A stretch of DNA of 64,000 nucleotides from Ciborinia camelliae (GCA_025890175.1 JANPYM010000002.1:2247312-2311311), one strand, 5' to 3'; shown: positions 24,617 to 36,127, counted from the first letter of the stretch. A program made the numbers and translations. Notes: generated from the letters alone by a model not told the origin.

Positions 24617-25263
24617 CTACAAATCAATCCTTTCCAACAATTCCCTTCCCTCCTTCCCCTCTTCTCCCCTCTCTTTTCTCTCATAAGCTCCCTGGGACTC
24701 TCCATCGTCGCCCGTATTCGTACACTCCATAAACCCATTTCTAATATTCCCATCATGAGTAATGACAGCGCAAAAGATGGCAGATTGGTAGTCGGTAGCG
24801 ATACTTCCAATGATGATGCGGTCGGCGCCAGGGGAAGAGGGGTCGGAACCCGTGTATATTGTGCCGTCAGAGAGAATGGGGAATTCGAGGTAGGGTTTTT
24901 GGGCGGCGGGGAGGAAGGTGAAGTTTTCGTAGTCTGGAGTTGGAGAGAGGGGTTAGTACGGTAGAACTTTGCGGGAGAAATGAAGAGGTAATGAGGAAGA
25001 GAAACGAGTGAGAGAGGTATTGGATGAAGGAGGGAGAAAATTAAGCCAACTGACCATTGTAAACGTGAGGATATCTATCCCTCCCGACTGTTCTCTTTTC
25101 AGATGCTAGGAGCAATGCTTGCTTGCATGCAGCGTCTATAGCAGATTGATCGTAAGTGGACTCATTATCGCAGTTGCATCCAGTGGGTTCGTCATCTAGA
25201 GAAATATTAGTACTTATGTATACCCATTGAAACTAGGTGAGGAGACCTACAGATGGTTGCCAT
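24617..25263 (-). CDS. Guanyl-specific ribonuclease, RNase T1/N1 family
   Basis: Predicted 156 aa from three minus-strand exons: 25263-25251 (13 nt), 25195-25055 and 24933-24617, with introns of 55 and 121 nt. The body matches the RNase T1 plan: RYPHVYN (Tyr and His of the active site), YLEFPILSDG (catalytic Glu), SPGADRII (Arg) and VITHDG (second His), ending in NGFMECT. This family cleaves single-stranded RNA 3' to guanosine and is normally secreted. Two oddities: the predicted start (CACAATGGC context) gives only five residues before the domain and no signal peptide, and about 30 charged residues (Glu/Arg/Lys/Gly-rich) follow the usual C-terminus. An unseen upstream exon could supply a signal peptide. 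Domain identification is firm; the 5' end is not. Confidence 0.82.
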
Positions 25264-26391
25264 TGTGGATGGGAAGTAGATTCAAACTTGCAGATATTGA
25301 AGGATACGGAGGCAAGGAGAGAAATGTAGAAGCTGGGCAAAGATGAGAAGAGAATTGATGAGAATTGCAATACCAGTACCTATGCCTATACTTATACTTA
25401 TACCTATACTTAATCGTTCCTCCCTATCTATAATATCCACCTACCTTTTCCTATTTGACTTTACTCGTAACCTTACATGCCCTCGAGTTAGAGTTGACGT
25501 ACGTAGGTACCTAGGATCTCCATTCTCTAATATGTAACATAGGACTCTGCCCCGCCATGGGATAAATCATATGACCGTATCTACCTAGATATAGTATCGT
25601 CTTCCCACTATCGATATATTTGATAGAGGAAGGTCGTTACATCTATCGCCAAGGGGATTAGTCTTGGAGGACAGAAATCAAGCTTTCGGTCATTTTGAGC
25701 GCGCGGCCCATTTGCTTTAGCGTGTGGGGCGTGTATGTAACGTGGGGAAATTTATTGGAGATTGTGAACTGTCAAGTACGAACACGAACACCGTACACGT
25801 TTATTTTGCGATGGCAACGAGAAACAGGTTGGCAATTGCAAGAGGGACAAGAGGGGCAAGAGGAGCAAGAGAAACCGAATACTTGGCTCAGTTTGTGTTT
25901 GTGTTATGTGTGACGTTTCGTTTTGGTTGAATGGAAGGTGCGATGAAGGAGGTCTGCTAATGCACGACATCCTGAAGCGATTTCTTGGCTGCTTGGCATA
26001 CACCTTCCTCTTGAACCTCTCTCTTGAACCTCTGTACGCCTAAGCCCTCGCATCTCTTCTGACCTCTCGGCAACTTAGGAAACTACAACCTTCTCATATC
26101 ATGGCGTTGCTATGGTATCTAGCAATTCGTAACGAGAAAGCGGGTAGGTATGATTTACAATTCAATGAGGGTAAAAGGGCAAGCGCCTCCTTTATAAGGT
26201 TCCTTAGTGGAGGTTATTCCTCAAATAAGTTCTGTTTACAATACATTCATCTCATAGATTCATATCACACTGTACATACATTATTTGGAGTTCGCTCTCC
26301 ACAACATTGTCGTTATCAATATCGAAGTTTTATATATACACGTTAATATCATCAATCCACCATTACTCACACCACTCACTATCTATTAACC
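25264..26391. other. Intergenic region between divergent genes
   Basis: Holds the presumed promoters of the ribonuclease gene (minus) and the F-box-like gene (plus). A pyrimidine-rich leader precedes the ribonuclease ATG, and TATATATACACG at about 26331 lies 60 bp before the ATG at 26392. Short frames here lack support. Confidence 0.5.
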
Positions 26392-27642
26392 ATGACTATA
26401 ACTCGTAGCATGGCTAACAATCGCACCGGTCGTCTATCAAAGCGAGTCATTCCAAAACGGACTGCTTCAAAACTGGCTGCTTCAAAACTGGCTGCTTCAA
26501 AACGGACTGCTTCAAAACTGGCTGCTTCAAAACTGGCTGCTTCAAAACGGACTGCTTCAAAACGGACTGCTTCAAAACTGGCTGCTTCAAAACGGGCTGC
26601 TTCAAAACGGACTGCTTCAAAACTGGCTGCTTCAAAACTGGCTGCTTCAAAACGGACTGCTTCAAAACTGGCTGCTTCAAAAAGATATGTTCCAAAGCGA
26701 GTCGTTACAAAGCGGGATGTTTCAAAGCTCAAAAAAACTCTGCCTGAAAATGTAAATACTAGCAATAGTAAACCCAAGAATGGGTTCTTAGATCTACCGT
26801 TCGAGACACGATTGATGATATACGAAAACCTCCTAATCAAAACAGTACCGATTACTTCGCCCTCTTGTATCTCCCAGAAGCCATTGAGATCTCGTGCCTT
26901 CTGGAAAAGAGTGGGGAGTGCCTGTACTATGCTCAGCTTGAACAAAGCAATTCGGCATGAGGCTGCTGAGGTATTTTACTCCAGAAGCAATTTTGTTATT
27001 GGATGTCCCATGGATTCAACGATGAGATCAAAGTTTGTGCCCAACCCCCATGGCCTAAGGTCCTTCCTCGCCCGAACACCACGATTCTATGTCAAATGCA
27101 TCAGGGAAATTACTATTCTGGCCCCTGTTTCACTATTTATCGATTTGGTACCGGGTGGCTACGATTTAGATACCTCATTTTCCCATTCAAATCTCAAAGG
27201 CTTGGAGAATATGATAGCTGCCGCACTGCAAGACTTCCCCAGACTTCGAGTTGCCAATATAATTTTCACCGAGTTTGATTCACGCGGATTTTTAGCTTTT
27301 AAGAACCACTATATGAGAGACGTACAGGGAAAAATATCCAATTACTTTCACATCTTATTCCAACACAATAGTCTCCAAAGGATAAGCATCGGAGTGGATT
27401 TGATGGGCAGGCCAACTCCGTTCCCGGAGGACCTCGACTTTAAACCATCTCGTGGCATTTTCTTGCCGATTGAAATAGCAGTAAGATCCGCGATTAAAAT
27501 GCAGAATGGGATTTGGCAAACTCGGAAAACGAGTTGGAATGAGATATTCACACATGAAGATGAATCTAGGTTCATCAGACCTGGACTATGGCACATTGTC
27601 AGAACAAGCTGTCTGGGGAATAAAAGTCTATGGGGAATTTGA
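26392..27642 (+). CDS. Fungal F-box-like (2EXR-type) protein with basic repeat tract
   Basis: 416 aa, single exon. Residues 22-96 are fifteen pentapeptides of the form K-[RT/LA/RA]-A-S followed by three degenerate ones, giving a strongly basic, Ser-rich arm. From about residue 128 comes FLDLPFETRLMIYENLL, then LSLNKAIRHEAAEVFYSRSNFVI, the pattern of the large fungal F-box-like family (LP.E.R..IY; ..N..I..EA...FY). Such proteins are usually uncharacterised; some act as substrate adaptors. The basic arm resembles histone H1-like or nucleolar tails and could bind nucleic acid, which is inference. Start chosen at the first ATG of the frame (MTITRSMANN). Confidence 0.72.
   Translation: MTITRSMANNRTGRLSKRVIPKRTASKLAASKLAASKRTASKLAASKLAASKRTASKRTASKLAASKRAASKRTASKLAASKLAASKRTASKLAASKRYVPKRVVTKRDVSKLKKTLPENVNTSNSKPKNGFLDLPFETRLMIYENLLIKTVPITSPSCISQKPLRSRAFWKRVGSACTMLSLNKAIRHEAAEVFYSRSNFVIGCPMDSTMRSKFVPNPHGLRSFLARTPRFYVKCIREITILAPVSLFIDLVPGGYDLDTSFSHSNLKGLENMIAAALQDFPRLRVANIIFTEFDSRGFLAFKNHYMRDVQGKISNYFHILFQHNSLQRISIGVDLMGRPTPFPEDLDFKPSRGIFLPIEIAVRSAIKMQNGIWQTRKTSWNEIFTHEDESRFIRPGLWHIVRTSCLGNKSLWGI
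26455..26679 (+). repeat. 15-bp coding minisatellite, 15 units
   Basis: Fifteen perfect-length units alternate mainly between AAACGGACTGCTTCA and AAACTGGCTGCTTCA. The mix of two variants in irregular order suggests slippage or unequal exchange. Because the unit length is a multiple of three and lacks stops, the minus strand is also open in two frames across the tract. Confidence 0.95.
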
Positions 27643-28770
27643 AATTTGCTATTTAGCAAGTCTATGTATGTTTAGGTTCTGGTACAAGCAGAAAGGCGAG
27701 AACCATGCCCGGGATACGTTCAAGGTTAATCATGGCTCCGGGAATTGACAATGACTTGATAGTGTTCTAAACCTATTAATATGTCGCCTGGGTATCAGCA
27801 AGCTGACTGCCAAGGCCATGGGCAATGTACTATAGAAGAAAGAAAGAACGCAGAAATTGGAATGAGGGATTATTATTTGGTGTAGCCACTTTGGCTGGTC
27901 GTTGTTTATAGCTCTATTATCGTCTAAGTCATTATCCTCACACGCATCAATTATTGCCATCAACTATCACCATCATTATAAGCTTCTGTAAATGCAAGTA
28001 ACTTCAAAACAGCATTTGAAATTTCGTCCGAAATGCGTTGAATGTCATGATAGACAAGAGAGAGAGACTTTCCAAGGGGAAAGATTCGGTCATAAAGATT
28101 GCGGTCCAAGAAATCTAATGTTTAGGGGACAAAACGACCGAGGGGTACTAGACGCAATTCGTTGTTTGGATTAATAATAGAGGGTAGGAAGGTGAAGTGA
28201 CCAATAAGTTGCCCTATTAATGACTTTGTGCAATGTTACAGTACACAACTCGTGATTACTATTCCCCAACAATAACTCATCACCTCAGCCTCGGATGCAA
28301 CCCTTGGCCGTGGGGAAATACTCTCCACCACACTTCAAATGATTACTTACCTATACTCATACTATGCATAGTACGCGGGTAATAGCAATGACCTCGACTA
28401 CCTATGCATGAGATGGTTGTTTCTGAAGAGGTTTAGACATACTTGGCATCGAAGAGCTTCATACATGTCACACAGGGTAATGCAAGTGGGTATTATGTAC
28501 TTCGAAGATGTCCGAGGGATGATGGAAAGATGTCCGTCGATTATTAAGTGTCGGCATTGAGATCGAACCTGGTATGTACGCATTATATTGTATCGCCGGA
28601 GAAGTTTTCATCATGAAGTGATGGGGAGGAGGAAATGAGATATAAAGATTCGAGGAAGTCCTCGCATAAGTACTTCTTTTGTATTGTTGAACTACAGCTT
28701 GACCTGTATCCATCACACTAATCTATCAATTCATTGCGGCACCTCGTCTTACGAATAAACCTTACTCAAA
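27643..28770. other. Intergenic region, no gene seen
   Basis: Ordinary-composition sequence. A 60-codon frame at 27992-28174 contains four cysteines but has no recognisable domain or clear promoter. The segment just before 28771 should be the promoter of the flavin-reductase-like gene. Confidence 0.45.
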
Positions 28771-29888
28771 ATGTCCCGCCCAGATATCTTTTACCAACCC
28801 CCCAAAGGAGAAAGCTCAGGACTGCCTCATGATCCCTTCAAATCCTTCGTTATTCCTCGTCCTATTGGCTGGGTGAGTAGAAACTCTTTTCTCTTTTCAT
28901 TTCCAGGTTTGCTCTCAAAGGAGGAAACATTTCCATTTCCATTTCCATTCCAACTCGCACCTCTCCATTCCCCGACCTGCTATTTCCCTCCCCCCTTTTC
29001 TACTTTCTCTCTCCTCTCTTATCCCCCGATATCTAACCCCACCGTCTCAGATCTCCACAACCTCCAAAAGCGGCCAAGATAACCTCGCCCCTTTCTCCCA
29101 ATTCAACAATGTCTCCTTCGACCCCCCAACCATCATGTTCATCGGTCATCAATCTGTTTACAAACGACAAAGCAAAGATTCCGTGAACAATGCCAAAGAT
29201 ACAGGGGAATTCGTTTGGAACATGGCAACGTATGTTTCCCCTTTCCTCCCTTCCTTCTCTTATCCCACCTCCCCCTTCTCCCACATATCCGCAAGCCTAA
29301 CGAAACGACAGCTACGACCTCCGCGAAAACGTCAATGCCAGCGCCCTCGAATCTTGGGATGACGAATTCCCCCTCGCAAAAGTAACAAAAGTCGCGAGTA
29401 AAGTGGTGAAACCACCGAGGGTCGCCGAATCGCCCGTTCAGTTCGAGTGTAAAGTTCATTCGATTCTTCGAATCACGGGGGATTCGTTGGTGGGCCATAG
29501 TGATATTGTTATTGGGAGGGTCGTGGGGATTCATGTTAGAGGGGAGTATATTACTTCTGATGGGGTGAGTTCATCCTTCCTATCGTTTCTTCTCTCGGAA
29601 GAACTGTTACTATTGTTGTTGCTCTGGAGGAGCAGCGGCGATTGAGTTCGTGGGTTGACTGGCGATTAGCTTTTCGATGTCTTGAAAGCAGCTCCTCTGG
29701 CTAGACTTGGATACCATCAGTACACGGCAATAAATAATATCTTCGATATGGATGTGCCATTTATGCCAGATGATAATGTTAGTGGGAATGTGTTGGGCGG
29801 TGTTGTCACAAAGGATATCGATGAAGATAGTGTCGTGGAGAATGGGACCAAGGAAAAGAGGGGTAGTCTTAGATTGGAGGGCTATTGA
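28771..29888 (+). CDS. Flavin-reductase-like (FMN-binding split-barrel) protein
   Basis: Predicted 250 aa from four exons: 28771-28872, 29051-29229, 29312-29564 and 29670-29888, all GT..AG and in frame. The sequence begins MSRPDIFYQPP and continues HDPFKSFVIPRPIGW, APFSQFNNVSFDPP, DTGEFVWNMAT and ESPVQFECKVHS, then HSDIVIGRVVGIHVR. This is the conserved pattern of the flavin reductase-like/flavoprotein oxygenase family (PF01613 type). Members bind FMN and reduce or use flavin with NAD(P)H; substrate is unknown here. No targeting signal is visible, so cytosolic. The C-terminal 40 residues are acidic and variable. Family call is firm, specific reaction is not. Confidence 0.88.
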
Positions 29889-30330
29889 TCCTTGAGGTAA
29901 TGGGCTGGGTTCAAGAGCTGATATAAGACGGGTGAAGTGTAGATAGAGTGAGACAGAAGGAGGTTAATGGAGTGTTTAGGTTGATTAATCTTGGATTCTT
30001 GGTGCGGGGGGTGGTTGAGTTGTATTTATGAATTAATTTCTATTCTTACCCGAGTTTGATTAAATCAGACCTGCTCTTTTATTTGGTGCGATGATGTCTT
30101 CAATTTCTTGAATGTGACGGTGACACCGGATAATTGGATTATCTTTTGGAAGAAGTGAAGATTTGAGGTGATATTTATGAGACATGATACCAAAGACAAA
30201 TTAACAAGGTAGACTTGAGACTTAAGCTACGCGATATCCATCAAAAGTTCAGAGACGAAGGGGAGAATTCTTTCCTTCAAATTCTATTGCTTCAGATCTC
30301 ACATATCACTGATATAATTAGCCTAAATAA
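29889..30330. other. 3' flank of the flavin-reductase-like gene
   Basis: No gene seen; ordinary sequence that becomes AT-richer towards the inverted-repeat element starting near 30331. Confidence 0.45.
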
Positions 30331-31048
30331 CCTTAGGGGCGCAGGCCCAGTTCAAATTTCCCACTAGACCTAGTTAGGTTCCAGATTTTTTTAGGGTATC
30401 GATGAAATATATAATATCTATATTTTAATTTGACCCGATAATTATCCAGTAGCTAACTAGTTAATTATATTTTTAGATATTGATTTTTATTGGTTAATTT
30501 AAAAATTTTGGTTAGTTTATGGTTAATTTGATTGGTGGATAGTGGTTAGGTCGGGGTCGGGGGTCGGAGGTCGGGGGGGTCGGGGGTCGGCACCACCACC
30601 ACCACTTTAGTACCACCACCACTCTAGTACCACCACCACCCTGGTACAACCCCCGGCATGGGCGTACGGGGCAACTTTCGCTGAATTGATCGATTTTTAT
30701 ATTTATATTATTTTGACGTTGACGTAGGTGGCGTAGGGGGTATAGCGAAGTATTTTGGGAGGTTCGGAAAAACCCCGGCTACCCCGGTAGCTTGATCGGA
30801 TCGGAACAACCTTTTCCGAGACTCTTTCCCAAATCAATATTATTAACTTGAAATAGCTTTTCTAGTTAATCAATCCTTTTCAATACATTAAAATTATCCA
30901 TTAACTATAATATCCGTTAATTTGGACCTATCAGATATCAAAATTAACTAAAAAAGTTTAGTTATTTTAAAAGTTTAAGATATTTAACTGGAAAATACGA
31001 ATTATCCTATAATAGACGGTTTTTTCGCCTAAGCATGCGCCCCTAAGG
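30331..31048. mobile_element. Candidate non-autonomous inverted-repeat element (MITE-like), about 718 bp
   Basis: The ends CCTTAGGGGCGCAGGC (30331-30346) and GCATGCGCCCCTAAGG (31033-31048) are inverted copies with one mismatch. The flanks are AT-rich and the core holds a G-rich run of GGTCGGGGGTC type (about 30550-30590) and tandem ACCACCACCACTnTAGT units (about 30582-30645). There is no coding capacity. I could not settle a target-site duplication, so the element call rests on the short inverted ends. Confidence 0.45.
30550..30592 (+). repeat. G-rich run with quadruplex potential
   Basis: Repeated GGTCGGGG-type units give at least four runs of three or more G within about 45 bases. Directly followed by a CCA-rich tandem repeat on the same strand. 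Confidence 0.6.
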
Positions 31049-31229
31049 AAGCATCTTGACTCGGCAAAAGTGTTTCCGGCTCAACTTCGGCTCAACTTCG
31101 GCTCAACTGGCTCAGCTGGCTCAGCTGGCTCGACCTACACCACATCATCGTGCTCAAATGATTGTATTTAAGAAATCAAGGCAGTGTTAACGGCTACCAA
31201 GCTCCATAAAACATTGAATATTCTTCAAT

Positions 31230-33305
31230 ATGAGTCTCCGGACCCCATGGCCCACGTGCACGACGTGTCAGGAAATTCCTCCTACCTTCTTCCACCGCGA
31301 AGCAATAATTGACAAACCTCACCGGTTCTGGTCGACGTTCTCTGCGTTTGCAAATTCTGCTTCGAGAGGCTGTCATTCCTGCACTTTGCTATATGAAGCT
31401 GTTCGGGAGCCATTCAAACACCAACTAGATGACGAGCCGGTCTTTCTGGAACGTGCAACTACTGAGAGTGATGGTTCCCAAGTCGTTGCCCTCACTGTTA
31501 CTCTAGCCTCCCTGCCCGATCGTGATACCTTGGATGAGCCCTTAAAGAAACGCACTGATCAACACTCGGGCTTTCAATTCGTGCCAATAGCTGATATTAA
31601 ATATGTGACCGATGCTAAGGATGTTCCTCGAGGTGCGCGGCATTTCAAGGGTAAGACGTGATACTAAGGTTTGAATTCAGTCTGCTAATTGACTTTATGA
31701 GACCTTATTAGCTTATATGAGGACGATGAGGGAACATATAGATATATCAAACAATCATTGACGAATTGTTTGGCGAACCACGACTCAACTTGCAATCGGG
31801 TGATATTTCCGCTTTCGGGCAGGGCCACACAACAGGACAATATTGTCAACATTGTGCACGGGCATCACGGAATGGTAGTAGCACCCACTCGGCTCGTCTG
31901 TGTCGGTTCGGAAGATTCTAAGGACCCGCCAAGGCTCGTGGATGGGCAGGAATGTCTTTACAAAGGAGGCTATATTGTCCTCAGCTATTGTTGGGGGTTG
32001 ACGCCCCGGGACGCACCGTGGCAATTGACGACGATAACGACACCGCAATTCGCGACGGAAATCCCGCTTGCGATTCTGCCACAAACGCTACACGATGCTA
32101 TCATGTGGACTCGCAAGCTGGGAGTGCGTTACATCTGGATCGATAGCATGTGCATTATACAGGACTCGAAGGAGGACTGGCAACGTGAGGCTGCTAGAAT
32201 GGCTACCATATATGGAAGTGCTATTATGACACTCGTGGCTGCCTCCAGCTCCGTCTATGGTGGCATGACAGATCGCCGAAGCCCACTGCGAAACAGTGCA
32301 GCTGGCCTCTACTTGCAAGATGGGTCCTCGACATCTCCAGTCTATCTCCTGCCAAATGGACAACCTCGAACCTCACCACTACCACCACCCACTGACAGTC
32401 GGGGCTGGTGCTACCAGGAAGACTCACTCTCGAGCAGATTGGTAAAGGTGACGCAGAAGTCTGTGTTATGGCAATGCGTAGGAGACGGGAGTAACCCCAA
32501 TACCCGGGCGCAAAACCTCGAAGAGCTCAGCAAGCATCCTTCCTACAGATGGTACACGCTGTGGTATCGCTTGATTGAGCGATACTCGAACAAGAGCTTG
32601 ACCTATCCCAAGGATAAGCTTCTCGCTTTCTACGGTATCGCATGCAGCAAGATAGGCTCTGAATACCTTGCCGGCTTTCTCAAAATCGATCCTTGGGCTA
32701 GTTTTCTTTGGTGTCGCGACGAGAACCAGATCCAGCGACGACCTGGTCGTAGGTACGAGGAGTATGTAGCGCCCACTTGGTCTTGGGCCAGCATCGATGC
32801 ACCTGTGCTCTTCTACGAGGCGAATGCCAGACACTGGAGGAAACCACAGCTTGGTCCCTCACCTCTGGATCCGGAGCTCAGTTATGTTGAGGTGGAACCA
32901 ACATCATTTTTCGACACGGGGGCTGTCAAAAGCGGGAGGATCGAGATATCGGCATATGTTGTCATGATTCGCACAGCATCTGTCCAACCGTTCCTATTCA
33001 ACACCAGACAGGGCGCCCATACGTATGGCAGACGAAATTGTGTAGATCCGCTCACGGGGAAAGCACTTGGGTTAATTGTCTTCGACGTCGCTTCAGAATC
33101 GAAAGACGACATGCTGCTGTGTTGTGCGCTCCTGCAAACAGTGGACATGAGTCTCTGGGAGAAGAACGGCACGGCTGGCCTTGGCTTGGCACTGAGTGTA
33201 CAAGAAGCGACTTCTAAGCATCTGAAGTGCAAACGAGTGGGTTATGTCCAATTCACATCTGCATTCGCCGCATTATGCCACAGGCGTTGTATTGAATTGT
33301 CATAG
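31230..33305 (+). CDS. HET-domain (heterokaryon incompatibility) protein
   Basis: Predicted 673 aa. Two exons, 31230-31657 and 31712-33305. The stronger-looking donor at 31651 breaks the frame, whereas GTGATA at 31658 with the TTAG acceptor keeps it, so the donor is provisional. The N-terminus has CxxC (CTTC) and GCHSC cysteines typical of the region before a HET domain. The HET domain spans about residues 228-325: YIVLSYCWG, LPQTLHDAIMWTRKLGVRYIWID and AARMATIYGSAIMTLVAASS. Downstream WCYQEDSLSSRLV and APTWSWASI are also family hallmarks. Such proteins can trigger cell death on contact between incompatible strains, but most paralogues have no tested role. Partner not identifiable. Confidence 0.85.
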
Positions 33306-34177
33306 ATTCCAATTCAAACATATCGGAAAGTGATGTCTTTTCACGGAGTATGATTCCGAAAACGCTGATACAAAATGATTTGCCATACCGGCTCTGAAAT
33401 CCACTCTCAAATCAAGTCAAAGAATTGCTCACTTGCATGTAGACTTGACAGTGATCCAACAATTCGATTGAATGTTCGGAAATAAATTGGAGGTAAAAGC
33501 TATAATATAAAACTTTATATCATAGACAAGTGATAGACTAGGTAGATATGAATGAGATGAGACCCGATAATGATATTGTATTCAATCTAAGTCATCTTGG
33601 ATATCATCCGTAAGATGCGACAAACCTTCATAAGCGACCAGGTTGATTAGAGATCAGATGAGTACTAGGTAGTCGCTTGATGGGACCCAGCAGAGTAATA
33701 TGTGAAGGTAAATGTGAAACAAGATGGGACGAGGAGTCTTTAGGCCTAGTCTCTAAGCAAAACTCCACAAGTGATGGTAGGAATGTGATGAGTTGAATGT
33801 TAGGATGAGATTACTAAGGCTCAGATACTTTGAAGGCCAATGTATGACTATCAATGGAGATTTGGTGTTCTAGTAGGAACATTTACCGCAGTCTAGATGA
33901 GAGGAGTAAATCTTGAGCTTGATCATTAAGCTTCATTCTATTAGAAATGATTCCACCCAATCATGACTTTCTTGATTCATGATGCCAGTATTCAACCCAT
34001 GTATACACCAAGGCACTTGCAGTCCGCCGAGTCTCTCGGTATACAGTCTATATCCATAACCACCCACATGCTACCCAGACTCTTCTCCCATGCATTAAAC
34101 AGGCCATATACCACATTATATATATGCCCTCCAATAAATTTCCATTTCCAACCTCACAACCGATTCTTCCTCCCCAA
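33306..34177. other. Intergenic region between convergent genes
   Basis: 3' flanks of the HET gene (plus) and the BolA-like gene (minus). No further gene seen; frames overlapping the BolA gene on the plus strand are its antisense shadows. Confidence 0.55.
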
Positions 34178-34765
34178 TCAAGGCGTACTCGTCCTCAATT
34201 GTACGCCATGCCACCCTTTAATCTCCTCCCCCAACACCTTATTAACCAACCTTTGTTGTTTCAACATATTCAACCCGCGAAACTTTTCACTCACTACCTC
34301 TATCCCGTACATACTCCCGCATCCGCCGCTTATATCTTGTACATGCAGTTTTGTGGGATGCAGCTCGCGGGATAGTAAATCCCATATTTTCTTCTCTGCT
34401 TCATCGAGGTGGTCCGGCGCTTGGAGTGCTTCTGCTTCTGCTGCGGGGTTGGCTTCCTCGGTAACGCCTTCGGAACCGGAGTCGACAGCACTGTTAATTG
34501 TAGATGGAGATGAGGATTCGCTGCTGTAGAATCTGAGGCGGGAAAGTGGTGCGGATGAGGAGGGGTAAGGAGCTCGGGTTCGTGGGATGGCGCGCGGTGA
34601 GTTGATTGCGGGAGTAGAGTATGAACGGATATTTTGTGCTTGCGCAGTAGAAGTCTTTGAATGGTGCAACCTGGAAGCACATCTTAGACTCGAGTCATAA
34701 CTTCGAAGAGGAGTTCCTCGCATTCGCAAACAATGGCGCATGCCGGTAAGGAAGGATTTGTCCAT
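34178..34765 (-). CDS. BOL3: Mitochondrial BolA-like protein (Bol3/Aim1 type)
   Basis: 195 aa, single exon. The first 100 residues are Arg/Ser/Pro-rich and nearly free of acid until SSESSSP, as in a mitochondrial presequence plus linker. The BolA domain occupies about residues 117-195: EKKIWDLLSRELHP, DISGGCGSMYGIEVVSEKF, then LVNKVLGEEIKGWHG. The Cys of GGCG and the His of WHG, the cluster-ligand positions in BolA3-type proteins, are both present. Family members work with monothiol glutaredoxin and Nfu to deliver [4Fe-4S] clusters to mitochondrial enzymes. Longer than animal BolA3 (about 107 aa) because of the N-terminal extension. A second Met at residue 9 is an alternative start. Confidence 0.88.
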   Translation of the reverse strand: MDKSFLTGMRHCLRMRGTPLRSYDSSLRCASRLHHSKTSTAQAQNIRSYSTPAINSPRAIPRTRAPYPSSSAPLSRLRFYSSESSSPSTINSAVDSGSEGVTEEANPAAEAEALQAPDHLDEAEKKIWDLLSRELHPTKLHVQDISGGCGSMYGIEVVSEKFRGLNMLKQQRLVNKVLGEEIKGWHGVQLRTSTP

Positions 34766-36127
34766 GATGTGTGTGGAGGGGTTGTATTTGAATTCGACTT
34801 GAATAGGAAGTGGGGGGTATAGGTGATTTCTGAATACGCAGACTTGGTGACGACTTAGATCAATTGAATTATCAGTACCCTCTGATTGTCAATGGCGAAT
34901 GGATGGAGTATAAGTATGGGAGAATTTGTTGTTTGTTTGATACTATTGCTGTACTCTGACCTAAAACATTTGGTTATATTTTTCCGAGCTTGATGGATTG
35001 ATCAGCGTCATTGGTTTTGATTAGTCATGATTCCATCTGCATTTTGAGCCAATTAAAATCCCTCAAATGTAAGCATATCAAAATAGTGGAGTACGTTGCA
35101 AAATCATTCATAATAATTACCTACTAGGAGTACCTATGGGATTTATTATTATTAATTGTATACTTACCCGTACTCATTTATTGTTTGCTAAAACCAAAAT
35201 GATCAGGTTTGGCATTTGGCCTTCGTCACAGATGCTGGTCACTAAATAACCTATGGGCGAGACAAACGCATGACTTCATGTCTTTCATCTTCACCTGGGC
35301 ATGCTTTCTATCCCCCCTGAGCTAGGAGACTAGCCCCCGGTTAAACCTTTCTACTTGAAAGCTTAAGCACAAGACTTACTGTTTCTATATGGTTTTAGTC
35401 ATTCCCTTCTTCCCTAACGGGAGGCTAGAAGTCTAGTCCCATGTTGCGAAGTTTAGGTTCTAAGCTAGGAAGGGCATCTATTGTTTCATAAATCGAGGTA
35501 CTATCGTCCATTGGGGGAATGGTGGCTTAGTGGCAGCATGGTTCAATATCACTTTTGTTCAATTTTCTTCCTACGACTCAATTAATATTTGCCTAGCTAT
35601 AGACTGCCGAAGTGAAAGAGGTGGGATTACGTCCGGCTTCGAAATGGTTCGAGTTTTGAATAGCAGTACCCATTTAGACCTTACGCTACAACAATTAACT
35701 CCCACTACAACCACCGAACTCATTGCGGAATGATGTTATGGGTAAATTCTTTCAACGGAACTAGTCATTATGGTGTATATCTGGCCAGTCTACTAGTTCT
35801 TCTAGTCGTTCGCCACCTCCTCACCCCGGTATTTGCCCGGATTCCTTTCTGGACCGAAGAAAAATTGCACCAAATCACAAGCGTCTCGTGTCATACTTCG
35901 AAAGTCTATATAAGAAGTCCTCTTCTGCCCTTCTCCAACAATTCTTTCACAGCAGCCCGAACCAAAATCTTCCAATTACAATTTTCCATCACCTAAATTG
36001 AGATATTCGTAAAAGAAGACATCTACTCGAGCCAAATTTACTTTTCAATTTTCAAGATTATTCTGGACAATCAAAACCACACAAACATACAAAAATATCA
36101 ATACTAACATACGTCAACAACGCCATC
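34766..36127. other. Intergenic region with unresolved short frames
   Basis: Between the divergent BolA-like gene and the acidic-protein gene. Two overlapping frames at 35530-35733 and 35730-35996 (the second with a hydrophobic LASLLVLLVVRHLL segment) share an ATGATG junction. I cannot support them as genes. A weak direct repeat GCTAGnAGnCTAGnCCC occurs near 35323 and 35430. The last 120 bp is an A/C-rich leader before 36128. Confidence 0.4.

Noticed and set aside
26379..26945. Minus-strand frames of 188 and 82 codons over the 15-bp repeat
   Set aside because: Open only because the repeat unit is a multiple of three without stops; the plus strand carries the recognisable F-box-like domain.
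27992..28174. 60-codon frame with four cysteines
   Set aside because: No recognisable zinc-finger spacing, no promoter support and no family resemblance.
31651..31711. GTAAGA donor for the HET-gene intron
   Set aside because: Gives a frameshift and early stop; GTGATA at 31658 keeps the frame into the HET domain. A frameshifted allele cannot be fully excluded.
35523..35653. Possible tRNA or SINE: TGGCTTAGTGG (box A-like) and GGTTCGAG (box B-like)
   Set aside because: The boxes are about 110 bp apart and no acceptor stem or cloverleaf can be drawn.
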